DNA from: CAIYZT01 sp052387855
GTDB lineage: Bacteria > Pseudomonadota > Alphaproteobacteria > Rhodobacterales > Rhodobacteraceae
Direction of reading: 5' to 3'
Length of the DNA stretch: 64,000 nucleotides
Assembly (NCBI GenBank): GCA_052387855.1
Contig: JBQTIT010000051.1
Span: 10,408 to 74,407 of the forward strand
The notes beneath the pieces are model-generated. The model saw only the letters and a list, made by a program, of their open reading frames with translations, was not told where the DNA came from and did no database searches. Numbering within the stretch: position 1 is the stretch's first letter; each line of letters begins with the position of its first letter. The position numbers and the translations under genes are program-made. Positions 45,724 through 53,871 of this stretch are shown one piece after another.

Positions 45724-46452
45724 GCGCCCTGCCGATCAGGTCGACAGCGCGCCGCGCGGATGGTCGGTGTCACAGCCGAACCGGGCCGGCATCGCGCCCT
45801 TCGGCGCCGGCGCCATGACAGTCGAACAGCGGTTGCCCGAGGCGCCTCAGTCAACAGCCAAGCCCGGCGCGCCCTGCCGATCTGGTCGACAGCGCGCCGC
45901 GCTGATGGTCGGTGTCATAGCCGATCCGGGCCGGCATCGCGCCCTTCGGCGCCGGCTCCATGATGATCGAACAGCGATTGCTTTAGGCGCATCAGGCAAC
46001 AGCCAAACCCGGCGCGCCCTGCCGATCAGGTCGACAGCGCGCCGCGCGGATGGTTGGTGTCATAGCCGAAGCGGGCCGGCATCGCGACCTTCGGCGCCGG
46101 CGCCATGACGGTCGAACGGCGGTTGCCCGAGGCGCGTCAGGCAAGAGACATGCCCGGCGCGCCCTGCCGATCAGGTCGACAGCGCGCCGCGCAGATGGTT
46201 GATGTCACAGCCGAACCGGGCCGGCATCGCGCCGTTCGGCGCCGGCGCCATGACGGTCGTACGGCGGTTGCCCGAGGCGCATCAGGCAACAGCCAAGCCC
46301 GGCGCGCCCTGCCGTCAGGTCGACAGCGCGCCGCGCAGATGGTTGGTGTCATAGCCGAACCGGGCCGGCATCGCGCCCTTCGGCGCCAGCGCCATGACGG
46401 TCGAACGGCGGTTGCCCGAGGCGCGTCAGGCAAGAAACATGCCCGGCGCCCC
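45724..46452. repeat. 145-bp tandem array derived from the 3' end of the adjacent gene
   Basis: Five units with the mark CTGCCGAT at 45729, 45874, 46019, 46164 and 46309 (exactly 145 bp apart); the next mark, at 46453, is in the real 3' end of the minus-strand gene. Units resemble that end: GTCGACAGCGCGCCGCGC, then AGCCGAACCGGGCCGG, then GAACAGCGGTTGCCCGAGGC, with a small internal deletion. Each keeps the antisense of the gene's stop. Plus- and minus-strand open frames here are by-products. Confidence 0.88.
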
Positions 46453-46459
46453 CTGCCGA

Positions 46460-47314
46460 TCAGGTCGACAGCGCGCCGCGCAGATGGTCGATGTCATAGC
46501 CGAACCGGGCCGGGATCGCGATCAGATCCTCGGCCGGCATCGTGCCCTTGAGCGCCAGTGCCCAGATAATCGAACAGCGGTTGCCCGAGGCGCAATAGGC
46601 AAAGACCGGGCCCGGCGCCTCGGCCATGGCGCGCGCCTGGGTCTGGATCTGAACCTCGCCAAAGCCGCGCGGCACGATCGGGTTTTCGACATAGACCAGG
46701 CCCAGCGCTTCGGCCGCGGCCTTCATCCTGTCGCCGTGCAGCTCTTCCGGGATCTCGCCGTCGGGGCGGTTGTTGATGATCACGCGGTATCCGGCCGCCT
46801 TGATGGCGGGCAGGTCCGAGGGGTCGATCTGCGGCGAGACGGCGTAGGTCGCGGTCAGGGGTCGAATGTTCATCGGGCTTCTCTTGGTTGTGATGCGGTC
46901 GATGGGCGCACGGAGCGCGGGGGCAATCATCATGCCCGCCAGCATGGCCAGCACAAAGACCGCGCCGCCCCAGCCGCCAAAGGAAAGCGAGGCGATCGCC
47001 GGACCCGGGCACAGGCCGGCCAGCGCCCAGCCCATGCCGAACAGGACCGAGCCGATCACCAGATTGGGCCCCACCTCTCGCCGGGGCGGCGGGGGAAAGG
47101 CGCCGCCCAGGACCGGGTGGTACATGCGTTCCGAAACGCGCCAGGCCACCGCCATCGGCAGGATCGCCCCGCCCATGACAAAGGCCAGCGTCGGGTCCCA
47201 GTCGCCAAAGACGTCAAGCCAGCCCTGCACCTTCAACGTGTCGGTCATGCCGGACAGGGTCAGCCCCAGGCCGAACAGGCCCCCGGCACCGAAACTCGCG
47301 ATCAGGCGGCGCAT
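46460..47314 (-). CDS. fusion of YeeE/YedE (DUF6691) transporter and TIGR01244 sulfurtransferase/phosphatase
   Basis: One frame encodes two parts. Residues 1 to ~137 are a four-helix YeeE/YedE-type half-transporter (GLGLTLSGM, LAGLCPGPAI with the conserved Cys). From MNIRPLTATYAVSPQ near 46873 follows a DUF442/TIGR01244 domain with the catalytic loop VFAYCASGNRCS (C-x5-R). A weak ribosome site (AAGAGAAG) precedes that internal ATG, so a separate second product is possible. The start at 47314 overlaps the upstream YeeE stop (ATGA). Likely role: sulfur (thiosulfate/persulfide) import and handling. Its 3' end seeds the 145-bp array. Confidence 0.82.
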   Translation of the reverse strand: MRRLIASFGAGGLFGLGLTLSGMTDTLKVQGWLDVFGDWDPTLAFVMGGAILPMAVAWRVSERMYHPVLGGAFPPPPRREVGPNLVIGSVLFGMGWALAGLCPGPAIASLSFGGWGGAVFVLAMLAGMMIAPALRAPIDRITTKRSPMNIRPLTATYAVSPQIDPSDLPAIKAAGYRVIINNRPDGEIPEELHGDRMKAAAEALGLVYVENPIVPRGFGEVQIQTQARAMAEAPGPVFAYCASGNRCSIIWALALKGTMPAEDLIAIPARFGYDIDHLRGALST

Positions 47315-47745
47315 CAGATCACCCCCCACAGATGGCGCATCGTGGCCAGCATGATCCCGCCGGCGATCACGTAGAACACCGTGGCGACGATGCCCCGCAG
47401 CGACAGGCGCGAGATGCCGCAGACCCCGTGCCCCGAGGTGCAGCCGTTCGCGAGCCGGGTTCCGACCCCGACCAGCAGCCCGGCCGCGACGATCACCACC
47501 CAGTTTCCGGTCAGGTGCGTGGCGGTGTCCCAGATCCCCGGCACGATCAGGATCGGCAGGGCAAGCGTGCCGATCAGAAAGGCGGAGCGCTCGGGCCAGT
47601 CCTTCCAGCCGGTGCGGTCGACAAGGCCGCCCAGCACGCCGGACACCCCCATGATGGTGCCGTTCATCAGCAGAAGGAACGTCGCGGCGAGCCCGATGGC
47701 CAGGCCCCCCACCAATCCCCAGATCCAGTCAACGGGCATCGGCAA
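47314..47745 (-). CDS. YeeE/YedE-family sulfur transport protein
   Basis: A 143-residue membrane protein with four helices and the family cysteine motif GCTSGHGVCG. It pairs with the DUF6691 part of the next gene to make a full two-half transporter for a sulfur compound such as thiosulfate. It overlaps that gene by the ATGA junction. Confidence 0.88.
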   Translation of the reverse strand: MPMPVDWIWGLVGGLAIGLAATFLLLMNGTIMGVSGVLGGLVDRTGWKDWPERSAFLIGTLALPILIVPGIWDTATHLTGNWVVIVAAGLLVGVGTRLANGCTSGHGVCGISRLSLRGIVATVFYVIAGGIMLATMRHLWGVI

Positions 47746-47881
47746 CCTCCTTTTTTCCGGCCTTTAGCAGTTTGGGGGGGCGTTGACCAGTCCGCCCGCG
47801 CGCCGGGGCGCTTGATCCCGATCAAGGCGCGGCGGAAAGGCAGCGGGCACAAGGGACCCAACCACCGCAAAGGAGATGGTC

Positions 47882-48223
47882 ATGGATGACAGCGCAAGAC
47901 ACAAGGCCGGGATCGAGGCCCGCCTTCAGGACCTTACCCGGCGCATGCAGCGGATCGAGGCCGAGCTTGACGCCCCGCCGGCGCAGGATTGGGAAGACCT
48001 GGCCATCGAGCGCGAGGATGACGAGGCGCTGGAAGGGGTCGGTCTGGCCTTTCAGGCCGAAGAGCGCCGGCTGCGCGCCGCGCTGGCCCGCATCGCCGAT
48101 GGCAGCTATGGCACCTGCACCCGCTGCGGCGGCGCGGTCGAACCCGAACGGCTTGCGGCGGTGCCCGAAACCCCCTTCTGCCAGTCTTGCGCCATAGGGC
48201 AGGCCGCCGGGACGGGCGGCTGA
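47882..48223 (+). CDS. DksA/TraR-type zinc-finger protein
   Basis: A 113-residue protein: an N-terminal coiled coil (RLQDLTRRMQRIEAELD), an acidic middle (EREDDEALEG) and a C4 finger CTRCG ... CQSC. The start at 47882 is set by AAGGAG six bases upstream; the ATG at 47876 is too close. DksA-family proteins enter the RNA polymerase secondary channel; short ones can act without ppGpp. Divergent from the YeeE genes. Confidence 0.88.
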   Translation: MDDSARHKAGIEARLQDLTRRMQRIEAELDAPPAQDWEDLAIEREDDEALEGVGLAFQAEERRLRAALARIADGSYGTCTRCGGAVEPERLAAVPETPFCQSCAIGQAAGTGG

Positions 48224-48252
48224 CCTGTCCCTTGCGGCGGGGGCGGGGCGGG

Positions 48253-48468
48253 CTATTCCAGCGCGATGCCGACGATCACCACGATCAGCCCCAGCGCCGA
48301 AAGCATCAGCGCGCCCAGGTTCAGCGCCACCAGCCGCTGCAGCGCCGCGCGCAGGGCGGCGTCGGTCAGGCCGGACCGCCGGGCCCGCAGCGCCAGCGCG
48401 ACGCAGGCCAAGAGCAGCACGACCCCCGCGATGGTCAACCCCGCGCCGATCCAGACCATGGCCGACAT
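48253..48468 (-). CDS. 71-residue two-helix membrane protein
   Basis: Two hydrophobic segments (VWIGAGLTIAGVVLLLACVA and GALMLSALGLIVVIVGIAL) flank a basic/Ala-rich loop (RARRSGLTDAALRAALQRL). Unrecognised family. Hydrophobic pattern and codon use support a real gene. Confidence 0.6.
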   Translation of the reverse strand: MSAMVWIGAGLTIAGVVLLLACVALALRARRSGLTDAALRAALQRLVALNLGALMLSALGLIVVIVGIALE

Positions 48469-48591
48469 GACTGCGCTCCTCCTGCTTTCAGCGATCCGCG
48501 CCTAACCCGCCGGGCGGGTTCTGGCAAGGCTTGGATTTTCCCCAAGGCCGCGCTAGGGAGACGGGGCACATCAAAGCCCAGGGAATGAGAC

Positions 48592-48846
48592 ATGGACGAC
48601 ACCGGCAGCGCCTTCAACGTCACCGCGGACGAGCTGCGCCAGTTCATCGAGCGGTTCGAGCAGCTCGACGCCGAAAAGCGCGACGTTGCCGAGCAGCAAA
48701 AAGAGCTGATGGCCGAGGCAAAGGGGCGCGGATATGACACGCGGATCATGAAAAAGGTGATCGCGCTGCGCAAGCGCAAGCCCGACGATCTGGCCGAGGA
48801 AGAGGCGATTCTGGACCTGTACAAATCCGCGCTGGGGATGACCTGA
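48592..48846 (+). CDS. GapR-family (DUF2312) DNA-binding protein
   Basis: An 84-residue protein with the family core ELRQFIERFEQLDAEKRDVA and GRGYDTRIMKKVIALRKRKP. GapR of Caulobacter is a nucleoid protein that clamps overtwisted DNA ahead of forks and polymerases. Length and residues match. Confidence 0.93.
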   Translation: MDDTGSAFNVTADELRQFIERFEQLDAEKRDVAEQQKELMAEAKGRGYDTRIMKKVIALRKRKPDDLAEEEAILDLYKSALGMT

Positions 48847-48856
48847 CGGCGCGGCC

Positions 48857-49747
48857 TCAGGCCGACAGGAACCTGATCTGCGGCATGGCCTGGATGCTGG
48901 CCACGTCGCGCTCATAGGTGTCGGTCAGGCGCCTTACCGTGTCATCGGTCCATCCCGGCAGGGCGACGTCCTGCGCCAGGCGGTCGGCCAGCGCGAACTT
49001 GTCCAGAAAGGTCGAGACGATCTTGCGCCGCATCTGGGCGGTCTCGGGCGGATGGGCCGCAAGATAGGCCTTCATCCGCGCCATCCCCTCGGCCGACATG
49101 ATCTGCTCCAAAAGCTCGTCGGTATCTTCCAGCACGGTGTCCGGCGCATGGTCGGTGATGGCCTGGAGCACCTCGGGCCAGATCAGCGGCGTGTCCTCGT
49201 CCGACCAGACGGTCAGGCGCAGGCCCGGATTGTGGTCCAGCACCGATTGCAGCGTCTGCGACCAGCGCAGGGCATGGATGTCGACGCCGCCAAAGAAGTC
49301 GGCCAGGGTCCGCCCCCTTTCCCGGTCGGCCGCCTGCTTTGCGAAAAGCCCGGGCAGCAACGTGGCGGGGTTGCGGATGGCCAGAAAGAATTCGCAGCCG
49401 AACTGGGGAAAGATGTTGCGAAAGGCGCGCACCCTTTCGGCGGCCGAGGGGTAAAGCACGTCCCCCCGGATCGACCAGTGCGGATAGGCCAGGAAGTGAT
49501 CCCACGACAGCACCAGCCGGCGCGGCGCCTCGGCCTCCATGATCTGTTCCAGCACCATTTCCTGCGTGTCGCGGTTGGCCGGCGCGCCCTTGAGCGCCAG
49601 CGCCGTGTCGCGCATCAGCTTGCGATAGCGCGCCGGGCCCGGAATGACGATGCCCTGTTCGGCCAGCACTGCGCGGTTCTTGAGCAGGCAGCGCATCAGG
49701 CGCTCTTCGTCGGTGCAATGGGCGCCGAAGTGGTAGATGATGTCCAT
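48857..49747 (-). CDS. unknown protein, sulfotransferase-like
   Basis: A 296-residue soluble protein. The N-terminal IIYHFGAHCTDEERLMRCLL occupies the place of a PAPS-type phosphate loop but has no canonical P-loop, and a later LVLSWDHFLAYPHW and FFLAIRNPATLLPGLFAKQ resemble the sulfotransferase 3'-phosphate region. Such proteins are common and unnamed in Rhodobacterales. Catalysis is unproven. Confidence 0.65.
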   Translation of the reverse strand: MDIIYHFGAHCTDEERLMRCLLKNRAVLAEQGIVIPGPARYRKLMRDTALALKGAPANRDTQEMVLEQIMEAEAPRRLVLSWDHFLAYPHWSIRGDVLYPSAAERVRAFRNIFPQFGCEFFLAIRNPATLLPGLFAKQAADRERGRTLADFFGGVDIHALRWSQTLQSVLDHNPGLRLTVWSDEDTPLIWPEVLQAITDHAPDTVLEDTDELLEQIMSAEGMARMKAYLAAHPPETAQMRRKIVSTFLDKFALADRLAQDVALPGWTDDTVRRLTDTYERDVASIQAMPQIRFLSA

Positions 49748-49835
49748 GACGGCTGCCGTCTGCCCGCTTGCTTTTTGCCGGCCAGACTACACGCGCTTTC
49801 TTTACATGGAAACCGGATTTCTGATAACCAGTGGC

Positions 49836-51524
49836 ATGTTTTCCAAGAAAAACGCTCAGGTAATCGCCCCGCAGCGGCAGGCCAAGGTTCCCTCGGCCCT
49901 GGTGCTGTCGGGCCTCTTGATCACGGCCCTGGCGGTGTTGCCGATCCTTGCCGTGATCGCGATTGCGCTGGGCGCGCAGACCAACGTCTGGCCGCATCTG
50001 ATCCAGACCGTCCTGCCGCGCTATTTGTCGAACACGCTGGTGCTGATGCTGTCGGTCGGGGCGCTGTCGGTGGCGATGGGCACCGGCGCGGCCTGGATCG
50101 TGACCATGTACCGTTTTCCCGGGCGGGCGGCGCTGCGGGCGCTGCTGCTGTTCCCGATGGCGATTCCGGCCTATATCGGCGCCTATGCGCTGGTCGATTT
50201 CCTGGACTATTCGGGGCCGGTGCAGGCGGGCCTGCGGGCGCTGATGGGCTGGACCTCGGCCCGCGACTACTGGTTCCCCGAGACCCGGTCGATCTGGTTC
50301 GCGGCGCTGGTCCTGGCTTCGGCCTTTTATCCCTATGTGTACCTTCTGGTCCGCAACGCGCTGCAAGAGCAGTCCGGCGGGCTTTATGAGGTGGCGCGGG
50401 CGCTGGGCACCGGGCCGGCGGGGCTGTTCCTGCGCGTGGGGCTGCCGCTGTCGCGGCCGGCACTGGCGGCGGGCCTGGCGCTGGTGCTGATGGAGACGGT
50501 GGCCGATTTCGGCGCGGTGCAGCACTTTGGCGTGCAGACGCTGACCACGGGGATCTTTACCACCTGGCTGGACGGCGCCAATGCCGCCGGCGCGGCGCAG
50601 ATCGCGCTGGTGCTTCTGGGGATGATCCTGCTCTTGCTGCTGGCCGAGCGTCAGGGCCGGCGCAATGCGCGCTTTTTCCGCCCGGCGCGGTCAGATCGGC
50701 CGGTCGTGCCCAAGCCGCTGGGCGGGCTTTCCGCCGCGCTGGCCCTGGGGCTTTGCGCGGTTCCGGTTGGCTTGGGCTTTGTGCTGCCGGTGGCGGTGAT
50801 GGCCTGGCACGCGCTGAAGCGGCCCGAGGTCTGGCTGGACCCGGGCCTGGCGGCGGCGCTGGGCAACACGGTGCTGGTCGGGGGTCTTGCGGCGCTGGTG
50901 ACGGTGGCGGCGGCCTTTCTGGCCGCCTATGCGCTGCGAAGGCTGCACCGGGGTCTCGTTCGGGTGCTGGTGCCGGTCAGCATGCTTGGCTATGCCGCGC
51001 CGGGGGCGGTGCTGGCGGTGGGGGTGCTGATCCCGCTGGCGGCGCTTGACCATTTCCTGGCCGACACGATCCTGCTGGTGACTGGCGTCGAGCCGGGCCT
51101 GTTGCTGACCGGCACCGCCTTTGCGCTGGTCGTGGCCTATTCGATGCGCTTTTTCGGCATCGCGCAATCCGCGCTTGACGCCGCCTTTGGCCGCATCCCG
51201 CCCTCGCTGTCGATGGCCGCCCGCTCGCTTGGCCGCAGCGAGGGCGAGGTCATCGCCGCCGTCCATGTGCCGCTGATGCGCGGCTCTGTGGTCACCACGC
51301 TGCTGGTGGTCTTTGTCGAATGTGTCAAGGAACTGCCCGCGACGCTGCTCTTGCGTCCGTTCAACTTTTCGACCCTGTCCACCCGCACCTATGAGCTGGC
51401 CAGCCTTGAGCGCCTGGGCGAGGCGGCGCCGGCGGCGCTGGTGGTGATTCTGGTCGGCATGCTGGCCGTGCTGGCGCTGCTGCGGGCCGAGGGGCGCGCG
51501 CGAAATTCTGGGCCCACCCCTTGA
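49836..51524 (+). CDS. Fe3+-type ABC permease (FbpB-like, two-domain)
   Basis: About 562 residues and twelve helices in two tandem permease halves. EAA loops read YEVARALGTGPAGLFLRVGLP and MAARSLGRSEGEVIAAVHVPL. This is the fused permease of ferric-iron/thiamine-type importers (FbpB/SfuB). Start is uncertain: ATGs at 49806 and 49836 both lack a good ribosome site. No binding protein or ATPase lies next to it. Confidence 0.88.
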   Translation: MFSKKNAQVIAPQRQAKVPSALVLSGLLITALAVLPILAVIAIALGAQTNVWPHLIQTVLPRYLSNTLVLMLSVGALSVAMGTGAAWIVTMYRFPGRAALRALLLFPMAIPAYIGAYALVDFLDYSGPVQAGLRALMGWTSARDYWFPETRSIWFAALVLASAFYPYVYLLVRNALQEQSGGLYEVARALGTGPAGLFLRVGLPLSRPALAAGLALVLMETVADFGAVQHFGVQTLTTGIFTTWLDGANAAGAAQIALVLLGMILLLLLAERQGRRNARFFRPARSDRPVVPKPLGGLSAALALGLCAVPVGLGFVLPVAVMAWHALKRPEVWLDPGLAAALGNTVLVGGLAALVTVAAAFLAAYALRRLHRGLVRVLVPVSMLGYAAPGAVLAVGVLIPLAALDHFLADTILLVTGVEPGLLLTGTAFALVVAYSMRFFGIAQSALDAAFGRIPPSLSMAARSLGRSEGEVIAAVHVPLMRGSVVTTLLVVFVECVKELPATLLLRPFNFSTLSTRTYELASLERLGEAAPAALVVILVGMLAVLALLRAEGRARNSGPTP

Positions 51525-51558
51525 AACCGCCCCGCCGCAGGGCTATCCCAGCCGCAGT

Positions 51559-51596
<38 letters not shown>

Positions 51597-51682
51597 GCCG
51601 CCGGGTCTAATCGGGTAACGACTTTACAGTAAACAGAAAGTGCAGTTAAGACGGTGAACAAAGACGGGTTTTAAGACGGTAA

Positions 51683-51758
51683 GCCGGTTTAGCTCAGTTG
51701 GTAGAGCGCTTGATTTGTAATCAAGATGTCGCGGGTTCAAATCCTGCAACCGGCACCA
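51683..51758 (+). tRNA. tRNA-Thr (TGT)
   Basis: A complete 76-nt cloverleaf: acceptor GCCGGTT/AACCGGC, D arm AGCTCAGTTGGTAGAGC, anticodon stem CTTGA/TCAAG with loop TTTGTAA (anticodon TGT), T arm GCGGGTTCAAATCCTGC, encoded CCA. It shares the D arm and TGATTTGTAA with the truncated tRNA 124 bp upstream but has a different acceptor stem. Confidence 0.93.
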
Positions 51759-51770
51759 AACCCCCTCAAA

Positions 51771-52757
51771 TCACTCAGCCGCAAGCCCAAGCAGCCCGGC
51801 CTCTCCCCTCAGGTCAAGCATCTGGCCCGCCGTCAGCGCGGCGTGAACCTCTGTCAGCCGTGCCGCCTGGGCGTCCTTGTCAAGGAACCGGAAGGCGGAG
51901 GCGGCAAGATATTCTGCGCTCAGCTCATAGGACAGCCACCGGCGCCCAAGGTCCTCAGCCGCCCGGCCCGTGGTGTTGGAGCCCGCAAATATGTCCACAA
52001 CGAGGTCGCCCGGGTCGGTCAGGAACTTGATGAAGAACTCCGGCAGCTTGGCCGGGAAGCGGGCGGGGTGGCCCTTGGCCCCCACTGTCTTGCAACCACG
52101 CAGGTAGCCCCCGTTGCTGTCTGTGTTGGGTATCTGGAGGAGGTTGGACGGGATGGCACCGCCGTTGTCCTTCCCGAAGCCCTCACCGATGGCGTGGCCG
52201 CTGGGCCTGTCCTTGGGCGAGAAGAAGGCCCCGGGGTCCTCTATCAGCTTCTTCATGCGGTCGCTGTAGGGGGCCAGCACCTTCGACACATCCGCCTTCG
52301 GCCATTCAGTCTTGCTGAACCACCAGACGTTGTTGACGGCATCTTTCGCCCTGATCTTGCGCTTGTTCACCCACTCAATCGGGCTGGGGAGCTTGGCCGG
52401 GTTGAACCAGTAGAAGTCCTCAGCAAGGTAGAAGCCCAACTCATCACAAAACTTGATGGGGACGCGGAAGTTGTAGAGGCTCCGAGACGGGACCCCCTTC
52501 TGGTAAGCCCCCCCAAGGTCCAGCACAAAGCTGCCGTCATCCCGGAGCTTCTGGCGCACGACGGCGGCGAACTCCGCCAGCCACTCCACATACTCGTGCT
52601 GGTCCCGGTTGCCATACTCCTTCTTGCGTTGCAGGGCGAAGGGGGGCGACGTGAACACGAGGTTGACGCTGTTGTCGGGCAGGGTCTTGAGGAGGTCCAG
52701 CGCGTCACCGCACCACGCTTCCCCGTTGGGCGTTCTGTAAGCTAGGTGTTGTGCCAC
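51771..52757 (-). CDS. PvuII-type N4-cytosine DNA methyltransferase
   Basis: A 328-residue beta-class amino-methyltransferase. Catalytic motif IV is TSPPF near the N-terminus and the S-adenosylmethionine loop is VVDIFAGSNTTG near the C-terminus. M.PvuII has the same order and about the same length (336). It starts at GTG 52757; a stop lies two codons before it. Convergent with tRNA-Thr and divergent from the C and R genes. Predicted to protect CAGCTG sites by N4 methylation of the inner cytosine (inference from the partner nuclease). Confidence 0.92.
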   Translation of the reverse strand: MAQHLAYRTPNGEAWCGDALDLLKTLPDNSVNLVFTSPPFALQRKKEYGNRDQHEYVEWLAEFAAVVRQKLRDDGSFVLDLGGAYQKGVPSRSLYNFRVPIKFCDELGFYLAEDFYWFNPAKLPSPIEWVNKRKIRAKDAVNNVWWFSKTEWPKADVSKVLAPYSDRMKKLIEDPGAFFSPKDRPSGHAIGEGFGKDNGGAIPSNLLQIPNTDSNGGYLRGCKTVGAKGHPARFPAKLPEFFIKFLTDPGDLVVDIFAGSNTTGRAAEDLGRRWLSYELSAEYLAASAFRFLDKDAQAARLTEVHAALTAGQMLDLRGEAGLLGLAAE

Positions 52758-52822
52758 GAATCATTCTCCCCACTCTCATTGCTACTCATACGCTGTAGAC
52801 GCATTTGCATCAACACGCGCCC
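52758..52822. promoter_or_regulatory. divergent promoter region of the R-M system, possible C-box
   Basis: The 65-bp gap must hold promoters for methyltransferase and controller. CTAC at 52782-52785 mirrors GTAG at 52795-52798, and ACTC is repeated in tandem; both are possible controller sites. No match to the published PvuII C-box can be shown by eye. Confidence 0.4.
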
Positions 52823-53062
52823 ATGCAACTCATGGAAAAGTCTGATTCGCCTCTCCGCCAAGCACTTGCAAAGAACCTGCGTGACCTTAGGGGGGAGCGC
52901 GGCCTGAGCCAAGAAGAACTCGCTGACCGTGCGGGCCTGCACCGCACTTTCGTCGGTGCCGTGGAGCGCTGTGAGCGTAACATATCCGTGGACAACATCG
53001 GCAAGCTGGCCGACGCCTTGGGCGTCCCAGCATCGGTCCTCTTGGGAGAGGTGTCCAAGTGA
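52823..53062 (+). CDS. XRE controller protein of the R-M system (C protein)
   Basis: About 79 residues, one HTH domain: LSQEELADRAGLHRTFVGAV, then NISVDNIGKLADALGV. C proteins of PvuII-type systems delay restriction until methylation is established and activate their own and the nuclease gene. ATGs at 52823 and 52832 are both possible. Its stop overlaps the nuclease GTG, as in PvuII. Confidence 0.9.
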   Translation: MQLMEKSDSPLRQALAKNLRDLRGERGLSQEELADRAGLHRTFVGAVERCERNISVDNIGKLADALGVPASVLLGEVSK

Positions 53063-53571
53063 CGCCGCACCCCGACAAGGCCAAGATGGACGCGCTTATG
53101 CCAGCCGTCCGGGAGTATCAGGCGCTGGCCGAACAGCACGGCATCAACGACATTTTCCAAGACAACGGCGGGAAGCCCTTGCAGGTCATCCTGACGATGG
53201 GCCTGACGGTGCTGAGCGGGCGGGAGGGCAACGACGCCCGGGACGATGCAGGGCGGGAGTATGAGCTGAAGTCGGTGAACCTTAACCTGACCAAGAGCTT
53301 CTCCACCCATCACCACCTCAACCCGGTGATCCTTGAGAAATATCGTCAGGTGGGATGGGTGTTCGCCGTCTACCGGGGCATTGAACTGACCTGCATCCAC
53401 GCTGTGGAGCCTGCCAAGTTGGAACCGCTGTTCACCAACTGGGAGAACAAGTGGCACCGCGACGGCGGCAAAGACATCAACAACCCCAAGATACCCGTGT
53501 CATTCATCATGGCAAACGGCACATTGGTCTATGGGGCAGTGCCTGAGATCAAAACTGCCCGAGGAAGGTGA
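53059..53571 (+). CDS. PvuII-like type II restriction endonuclease
   Basis: A 170-residue nuclease closely resembling R.PvuII (157 residues, site CAGCTG). Shared blocks include HGINDIFQDNGGK, GLTVLSGREGNDA, EYELKS, FSTHHH and KDINNPKIPV. PvuII catalytic residues Asp58, Glu68 and Lys70 correspond here to Asp59, Glu69 and Lys71; recognition Asp34 and the His pair are also kept. A C-terminal extension of ~12 residues is extra. It begins at a GTG overlapping the C gene. Confidence 0.95.
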   Translation: MTPHPDKAKMDALMPAVREYQALAEQHGINDIFQDNGGKPLQVILTMGLTVLSGREGNDARDDAGREYELKSVNLNLTKSFSTHHHLNPVILEKYRQVGWVFAVYRGIELTCIHAVEPAKLEPLFTNWENKWHRDGGKDINNPKIPVSFIMANGTLVYGAVPEIKTARGR

Positions 53572-53669
53572 AGCCGCCGATTGAGGACATGTTCGCGGCG
53601 GAAGGCTGAGGGCGGGCCGCCGGAGCGGTGGAAAATATGCCCAGAGGCTCACCCCGCGCGATGAGCCCG

Positions 53670-53745
53670 TGGTAGGCCCGGAGGGACTTGAACCCCCAAC
53701 CAAGGCGTTATGAGCGCCCTGCTCTAACCATTGAGCTACAGGCCC
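53670..53745 (-). tRNA. tRNA-Ile2 (CAT)
   Basis: A 76-nt cloverleaf read on the minus strand: acceptor GGGCCTG, D arm AGCTCAATGGTTAGAGC, anticodon loop CTCATAA (CAT), T arm GGGGGTTCAAGTCCCTC, CCA encoded. The body resembles E. coli ileX rather than elongator or initiator tRNA-Met, so C34 is expected to become lysidine. It bounds the R-M island on the right. Confidence 0.85.
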
Positions 53746-53871
53746 CCAAGGTCACCGGTTTCAGATAGCGGCGGGCGGGCGCGCTGCCAAGGGCGAACTT
53801 TGCCGCGTTGCGCCGCTGGCGCCGATGGTCTATTGCGCCGGGGCAGGATTCCAAGCTTTCGGGGGCGCAAG

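Noticed and set aside
45724..46452. CRISPR or protein-repeat gene in the 145-bp array
   Set aside because: Period 145 is not a multiple of three, units derive from a neighbouring gene's 3' end, and there are no spacers.
53731..53871. N-terminal extension of PurM
   Set aside because: It would overlap tRNA-Ile2, and the family begins at MTKGPSGLTYAEAG.
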